Assembly: GCF_036669915.1 (NCBI RefSeq)
Contig: NC_089317.1
Span: 7,797,911-7,861,910 of the forward strand
Source of the DNA: Pocillopora verrucosa
Taxonomy: Eukaryota; Cnidaria; Anthozoa; Scleractinia; Pocilloporidae
Length of the DNA stretch: 64,000 nucleotides
Direction: 5' to 3'
Of the stretch, positions 58,868-64,000 are shown piece by piece (position 1 is the stretch's first letter; every line of letters begins with the position of its first letter). Under the pieces are notes generated by a model. It was not told the origin of the DNA. It saw only the letters and a list, made by a program, of their open reading frames with translations, and ran no database searches. Both the position numbers and the translations under genes were made by a program.

Positions 58868-59429
58868 GTTGACACAAGTAGCTGTTGTCAGAAATTGAAC
58901 GACTCACTCATGTTGTCCTTCTGTATTTCATCCAATTTTTTTGCACTCTAACATCGTGTAAAAATCAGCTGTCTCTAAGAGTCTGAGCCAATAATATATG
59001 AAGAGTCATTGGTCCGCGTACTCATTGTTTTGCCGGCCGTCATTTGATGCCATTGTTCATCAGTATTACGGTTTGCAGCCAATGCTTCTCGACGTAAGTC
59101 TAGCAAATAAAAACATTCTGATTGATATCAGCGAGCCCGCAATGTGACATGAATACTGGTGAGAGGATTGCTTGTTGTAACAGCTGTCACTTTAACGTCC
59201 GTTACGACAACAATGCATTGGCAGAGTTAAACGATTGTATTGGAGGCTTATTACATTTAGGGCTAATTGTTATTACATTTAGGACCAAATAATATTACAT
59301 TTAGGACTTTCTTACATATACGACAGTTATTATATTTAGGCCTTCAACACCTGTCATTAAGTTTCCGGGTATATTTCCGTTGCGTACGCAGAAATTAAAC
59401 AGACCAGAGTTTTTCTTTGCACCAGTGGC

Positions 59430-59700
59430 GTTAATAAGTGTTAAATGAATATGGAAGCGATTTTCACAGTAGTTAACATTACTTAAGCAGTATAGTGAAA
59501 ATTAGGCCTGAAAAAAAATAAGGCCTGCACAGGATTTGAACCCATGACCTCTGCGTAACCATTGTGGTGCTCTACCAACTAAGTTAACAAGCCAACTGGG
59601 AGCTGGTCCATTATGTTGGATCATAATAAACCCGTGAGGTGAGGATTCAATGACTGTAAATATAAGAAAGACATGTATCTGAACTGCGGTTAAAGAAATG
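59430..59700 (-). mobile_element. tRNA-derived SINE, copy 1
   Basis: On the minus strand 59520-59595 reads as a tRNA-like unit: acceptor GGCTTGT paired with the 3' GCAGGCC, A box TTAGTTGGTAGAG, and B box GGGTTCAAATCCT. The anticodon stem is degenerate, so it is not a functional tRNA. The flank has AAGCGATTTTCACAGTAGTT, AACATTACTTAAGCAGTA, the family body. Confidence 0.75.
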
Positions 59701-59815
59701 AATATGAAAGCGATCTTCGCAGTAATGAACACTACTTAAGCAGTAGTGACCTCTGCGATATCGGTGCAGTGCTCTACTAACTCAGCCAACAAGCCAACTG
59801 AGAGCTGGTCATTAT
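59701..59815 (-). mobile_element. tRNA-derived SINE, copy 2 (truncated)
   Basis: On the minus strand AGTTAGTAGAGCACTGCACC, GATATCGCAGAGGTC resembles the 5' half of a tRNA with an Ile-like GAT anticodon, running directly into ACTACTTAAG... and AAGCGATCTTCGCAGTAATG. The B box is missing at the junction, so a T-arm is deleted. Confidence 0.75.
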
Positions 59816-61230
59816 TTTCTTAATTCCAGAAGTAAATCTATCTTTAAAAAATAAAGATGAAAGTTTCTGATGTACCACCTAAAATAGTTTCATGATGTCA
59901 GTAGGAAACTTGGTCTTGAGGAGAGGATTTTATTCCGCAGGCCCTAATGCTGTGTGCGGGCCACGACAGACTCAGTCTTACAATGACTTCAAAATACCAA
60001 GTCTTGATTGTGGTAATCCAGTGCAGTATCAGAATCTAAATACGACTAAGCTTTTGAGCGATGGCGTATACGTTTAGGCCTTTAAAATGTAAATTTTTTG
60101 CAATTTCCTTTTTCTTTACGACTAACCGGTAAAATTTGTCAATTTTTACGATTATCGACTAAATCGTTTTACGGCTAACCGCACTGAGACCTTCTTTTAA
60201 AACATGCTTTAAAATGTAGCCTCTTCTGATAATAATCTTTTGAAACGTTTCAATTACCTACATACCTGAGAGAATAAGGAATACACAGTCAAGGATACAT
60301 CGTGTTTGACTTAAAATCAAGGATCGACTATCAAGAGTCTTAATAAAAACGAGTGGTATCCCTACCAAAATTTCCGAATTTTCTTCTTATAGCCGATGTC
60401 TCTACACACTTACTCTCGTAGGGCACATTGTTTTTGAAACAAAACACTGTGAGAGAAAATATTTAGCAAATATCAGCCTCAAACTTCGTTGGGCTAAAGC
60501 CTGCAAAGTGAACGATTCATTGTTAAATAAACTTCAAAAAAAATGTGAAGATGGCGAACTTTGAAAGGAATGATAACTTGAACGACTTCAGAAATTATTT
60601 TACTCATTCTTATTCTATAAATCGATTGCTAATTTTTCCCATACAATTCCTGCGCGCTCAAACCTCACCACCTCCTCTCCTAAAAAAAGCGAGTATCCTA
60701 CGCCATCCTTCTACACTCCTTTCTTTCAATTTTTCCTGTCCTGTCCACAAAATTGTTACAATCTATGGCGTTCGTATTTCAACGGGAACACAACTCTTAT
60801 GGTACTTGTAGTGCTCTAAAACCCGTTTGACTTCAACAGTGCTTCATTCTTCACGCTTCGCCTATCGGTATACTCCTCATACAGGGACCGTGTAGAGGGA
60901 GGGACGAGGAGGGCTTCAGCCCCACCCCGCCTACTTTTAAAAAAGACTTGTCGTGCTAAAGATGCCCCTATCCTCCCCCCTGCCTAGTTGGCTGAAGCCT
61001 GTCCGTTTGTAAATAGCCCCTTCCCCCTTGCTCAAGAATTTTTTGCTCAAGCCCTGTCATCAAAACCAAGTTTTGCTTTGTATTAAATTGAATTCATCGA
61101 TGGATTGAATGATTACTTCATTTATTCACTAATTGTATTATTAGTCTCGTTCTGAATTTTACGATACAATGTTTTTTTTCACTGACCTTTACTTTACCTT
61201 ACCTTAATTCATTTTAAGTGGAGACTTGAA

Positions 61231-61920
61231 CGTTTACGATAAAATTGCAGACACAGGTGTTCAATTTTGTCGAATTCATTATTCTCTAATCAGGGCTGAT
61301 CCGTTGAGCTTTAGGCGAGAATAGATTGGTACGACTGTCTTGTCCCGAGCCCTCTTCAATTTCTTTTCCTGCCGCACACAGGATCATCCAAGCAGTGTAC
61401 CACGATCTCCTGCGGAGAAATCAATTCCACGAGAACATTTTGTCTTTTGATCTGTAGTCTGACCATGACAGGTAGAACTGAATAATAAATGCAAATGAGA
61501 GTCACGTTTGGCTTGCAGGCGGGGAACCTGTTGATAAAAGCATGACCAGGTCATTTACTCTTTATTTTCAGACGAGTTCAGTGACTCTTTAAAATTACAT
61601 CACGACTACTTTTGCTTGGCTAGTATCGATGAGTATTTTTGGCCTGTTCTAAATTTACCAAATTGCAGTATCAAATATTTTAACCCAATTAAGCAATGTA
61701 AACTAATTTTTTAGGATTTACTATCGTTGGAGTCTTTTAAGTCCTTGATTTTTTTTTACATACAGTGTCCTTGTTTATTAGTTTTAAATAGCCTCCATTT
61801 TGTACAATTTACCATCTCAGCCGGGTGAGCCAAAAGAAAGTAACAAAACAGCTAAACCAATAAATGCTTGGATAAACAAATAAATCAATAAATGCAAGGT
61901 CGAAAGCGTATAAACAAATT
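61231..61920. other. Intergenic, nothing recognised
   Basis: AT-rich sequence between duplication unit 2 and the 7-bp minisatellite, with no supported exon. Confidence 0.4.
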
Positions 61921-61928
61921 TCAGGGAA

Positions 61929-62136
61929 CAGAGGACGGAGGACGGAGGACGGAGGACGGAGGACGGAGGACGGAGGACGGAGGACGGAGGACGGAGGACG
62001 GAGGACGGAGGACGGAGGACGGAGGACGGAGGACGGAGGACGGAGGACGGAGGAAGGAGGACGGAGGACGGAGGACGGACGGCGGACGACGGACGGCGGA
62101 CGGCGAACAACGAAGGGCGAACAACGAAGGGCGAAC
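61929..62136 (+). repeat. 7-bp minisatellite (GGAGGAC)n with diverged edge
   Basis: About 21 near-perfect GGAGGAC units, then a diverged edge of GGACGGCGGAC and GAACAACGAAGGGC repeats. Because 7 is not a multiple of three the array is open in several frames on both strands, giving artefactual Pro-Ser-Val and Arg-Thr-Glu-Asp-Gly proteins. The pure GGA/GGAC pattern is purine-rich and G-quadruplex prone. Confidence 0.95.
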
Positions 62137-62194
62137 GGTTTCCCGTAGTTGAGATTTCTCGGTTTCCTATCACTTGCGCCAAGCATTTCTTTTT

Positions 62195-62410
62195 AACTCT
62201 CCAACTCCCAGAAATTATGGACAAATAACTTCTCCCTGTACAATCAATACGTTATCCAGCAAACAGGAAATAAGAATACTCAAACTTATCAGGTTGAAGT
62301 TGATATCTTGACCTAACACCAAATTCTCGTTACTTATTTACAGGTAAATGTATAGCAGTCAGAGAAGAGAATTTATGATCAAAAATTGGGATTCAAAGGG
62401 TTTATTCATG
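62195..62410 (+). repeat. Dispersed repeat related to 48.9 kb
   Basis: ACTTCTCCCTGTACAATCAA, TTATCCAGCAAACAGGAAAT and CTTATTTACAGGTAAATGTA match the 48.9-kb copy in order. Confidence 0.75.
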
Positions 62411-62935
62411 CACCTTTTGGTTTATATTTCTGAAAAAGCATCATCTAATTAATTACTCGATACCAAACCGAGCCTCTCACTTCCAGTAGTGCTTGAAAAT
62501 CATATTTTACGTCAATTGTTTTATTATTTCACTTTCGTTACTGTAGAAAGGGTGACCTCTCTCAGCCAACTCATTCGATCTTGGTGAACTCTTCAAATCC
62601 TTTAGAAAGAGAGGATTGCTTTTTTCTTGTTTAAAAATAGGATGGGATGGGATAGGATGACAGAAACGAGAATTAATAATGAGAACTTAGGAGTTAAAGG
62701 GTTAATTTATGCACCTTTTGGTTAATATTTTTGAAAAAAGCATTATCTGGTGAATTATTCCATACCAAAGCGAGCCTCTCATTTCCAATGGTGCTTGAAA
62801 ATTATTTTTTTTCGCCGATTGTTATATCATTTCCCTTTCGTTTCTGTAGAGAGGGTGACTTCTCTCAGTCAACTTATTCAAATCCTTTGGAAATAGAGGA
62901 TCGCCCTCTTTCTGTTTAAAAATAGGGAGGGTTTT
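62405..62935 (+). repeat. Local tandem duplication of about 300 bp
   Basis: ATGCACCTTTTGGTTTATAT at about 62407 and ATGCACCTTTTGGTTAATAT at about 62708 start two similar blocks. Both continue through GCGAGCCTCTCA-TTCCA, GTGCTTGAAAAT and AGGGTGAC-TCTCTCAG. The second block has small indels. Confidence 0.75.
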
Positions 62936-64000
62936 TTATGACTCGACCATCACCAGCACTGAAGCTCTCTTTCTATACCCACAATTGGCAGCGAGAAAGG
63001 AAGTAGAAGGTTACATAGCAGTAAACTCGTGAGGTTTAAAGAGGGTTTCACTATTTTCCTAGCATCTACAATTTAATGAATCATTACGACTATAATTTTT
63101 CAATTTAGACGTCGGTAGCAGTACAAATTCTTTATCAGAATCACACTGTTTTAGGTCATTTAAGTCACTATAGCAACACCAAAGTCTTCAAGAAGCTCCC
63201 TTAATGTTAGCTGTACGTGTCAGAACTTGGAAAAAGAGCGGTAATCCCGCTTTTCATTTATCCTTTTATTTCTTTATCAAGTTGTACGATAATTTCTAAT
63301 CAACATATTGGGATTAGTTTTATGTAAAGTTTTCAAAAAAAGTTTTATCGTGGGGGCAAGAGATTATAAAATGTGGCGTGGGGTCAATTTTTCGTTATTC
63401 TGAGGTAGCTACAGACCTTCCCAAGTAATTTTAGTGACACTGCAGCTAAGTGTCTTAAAAAATAATGATGATAATAATAATGATAAAAAACGTAAACAAA
63501 TTTCAAATACATTAAAAAACTAACAGTGCGACTGATCACGTAGAAAGCTCCCAAAAAGTTTGTACTCTCTCCAATCCAGACAGACATCATTTTTGAAGCC
63601 AGAGCGCGTGATTATATATTTTTTTTCTTTTTCTTTGGGAACATGTACCAACTGATAGCAGCATCTTTAAGAGAATGAACTTAAATCATAGTTCCTTGTA
63701 ACTTGAAAACGAGTTTAAAATGATTAATTTGCTTTACGCAATCAGCGGACCTCAGGCTTTTCTCAATACTAAGGGTTGATTTAATTAAATAAATGTCATT
63801 TCACTATCAGCTTTGGCCTTCTTGACAATGTGCACAAAAAGAAATGTTTAGATAGAAGGTCCAGCAAACTTAGGATTGTTTAAGACTCGGTTTTGTTAAA
63901 CAGCGGCTAAACCATGTTTAAATAACCGGCCCATTGGCCTCTGCTCTTTCTGTCGTCTCTTTGTCCACGTACACCGCCCTATTGTTTTGCTAGCCGATTC
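62936..64000. other. Intergenic, nothing recognised
   Basis: AT-rich sequence with a small ATA/ATG microsatellite near 63.46 kb. No exon, RNA gene or complete element was recognised to the end of the window. Confidence 0.4.

Larger units (their letters stand above)
59265..60490. mobile_element. Insertion specific to duplication unit 2
   Basis: The sequence interrupts an otherwise colinear match to unit 1 (TACATTTAGGGC at the left, GCTAAAGCCTGCAAAGTGAA at the right). It contains a short TTACATTTAGG(A/C)C tandem repeat (59260-59345) and two tRNA-derived SINE copies, then unique AT-rich DNA. It was probably built by several insertions after the duplication. Confidence 0.65.
55990..61230. repeat. 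Segmental tandem duplication, unit 2
   Basis: Matches unit 1 from GGAAAAAGGAGTTTCTAAAC through the GPCR frame and 5' flank to TTACCTTACCTTAATTCATT near 61200. It differs by an insertion of about 1.2 kb (about 59265-60490) absent from unit 1, and by small indels. A short extra copy of the leading motif (GAGGGCGGATGTTTTGATGC) precedes it at about 55953. Confidence 0.85.

Noticed and set aside
59520-59595. Possible tRNA gene on the minus strand
   Set aside because: The acceptor and B box look good but the anticodon stem does not pair and the body continues into a repeated SINE tail.
61809-62224. Four open frames of 67-135 codons on both strands
   Set aside because: Artefacts of the 7-bp GGAGGAC array, which is open in several frames.

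Overview
The window looks like nuclear DNA of an anthozoan cnidarian, most likely a stony coral. The grounds are AT-rich sequence, small exons joined by GT-AG introns, single-exon rhodopsin-like GPCR genes, dispersed foldback elements and tRNA-derived SINEs of a kind I associate with coral genomes, and a short interstitial TTAGGG-type tract. No database search was run, so the species assignment is inference.

From 0 to 41 kb the window is dominated by a local family of five small type I membrane-protein genes, called D, C, B, A and E here in map order. D, C, B and A are on the minus strand and E is on the plus strand. Four of the five show a signal-peptide exon ending in phase 1. A tiny exon (33-54 nt) coding for almost the whole ectodomain and a transmembrane exon that starts in phase 1 and ends in phase 2 are seen in all five, followed by cytoplasmic-tail exons. 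The complete reconstructions have CDS lengths divisible by three (A 185 aa, E 220 aa, B 181 aa). C and D are partial. A and E are divergently transcribed neighbours, share a 33-nt exon and share an FxNxAY motif in the tail. B and C share a PFLPSYEM tail motif. I do not recognise this family; it is the best candidate here for an undescribed system, plausibly short membrane adaptors or co-receptors. A single-exon peptide-receptor-like GPCR (19.4-20.5 kb, minus) lies between C and B.

From 44 to 50.5 kb there are two conserved housekeeping genes, head to head about 140 bp apart: a TMEM254-like gene (minus, 4 exons, 142 aa) and MMGT1/EMC5, a subunit of the ER membrane protein complex (plus, 4 exons, 108 aa).

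From 51.4 to 61.2 kb there is a segmental tandem duplication. Each unit carries a 1,530-bp single-exon GPCR on the minus strand. The downstream copy (57.3-58.9 kb) is intact. The other (52.8-54.3 kb) is colinear without length change but has one nonsense codon at position 43, just before TM1. The second unit also carries a roughly 1.2-kb insertion containing tRNA-derived SINE copies.

The rest is intergenic or intronic DNA with foldback/MITE-like elements, SINE fragments, microsatellites and two minisatellites (9-bp and 7-bp units). No CRISPR, prokaryotic operon or rRNA was seen.
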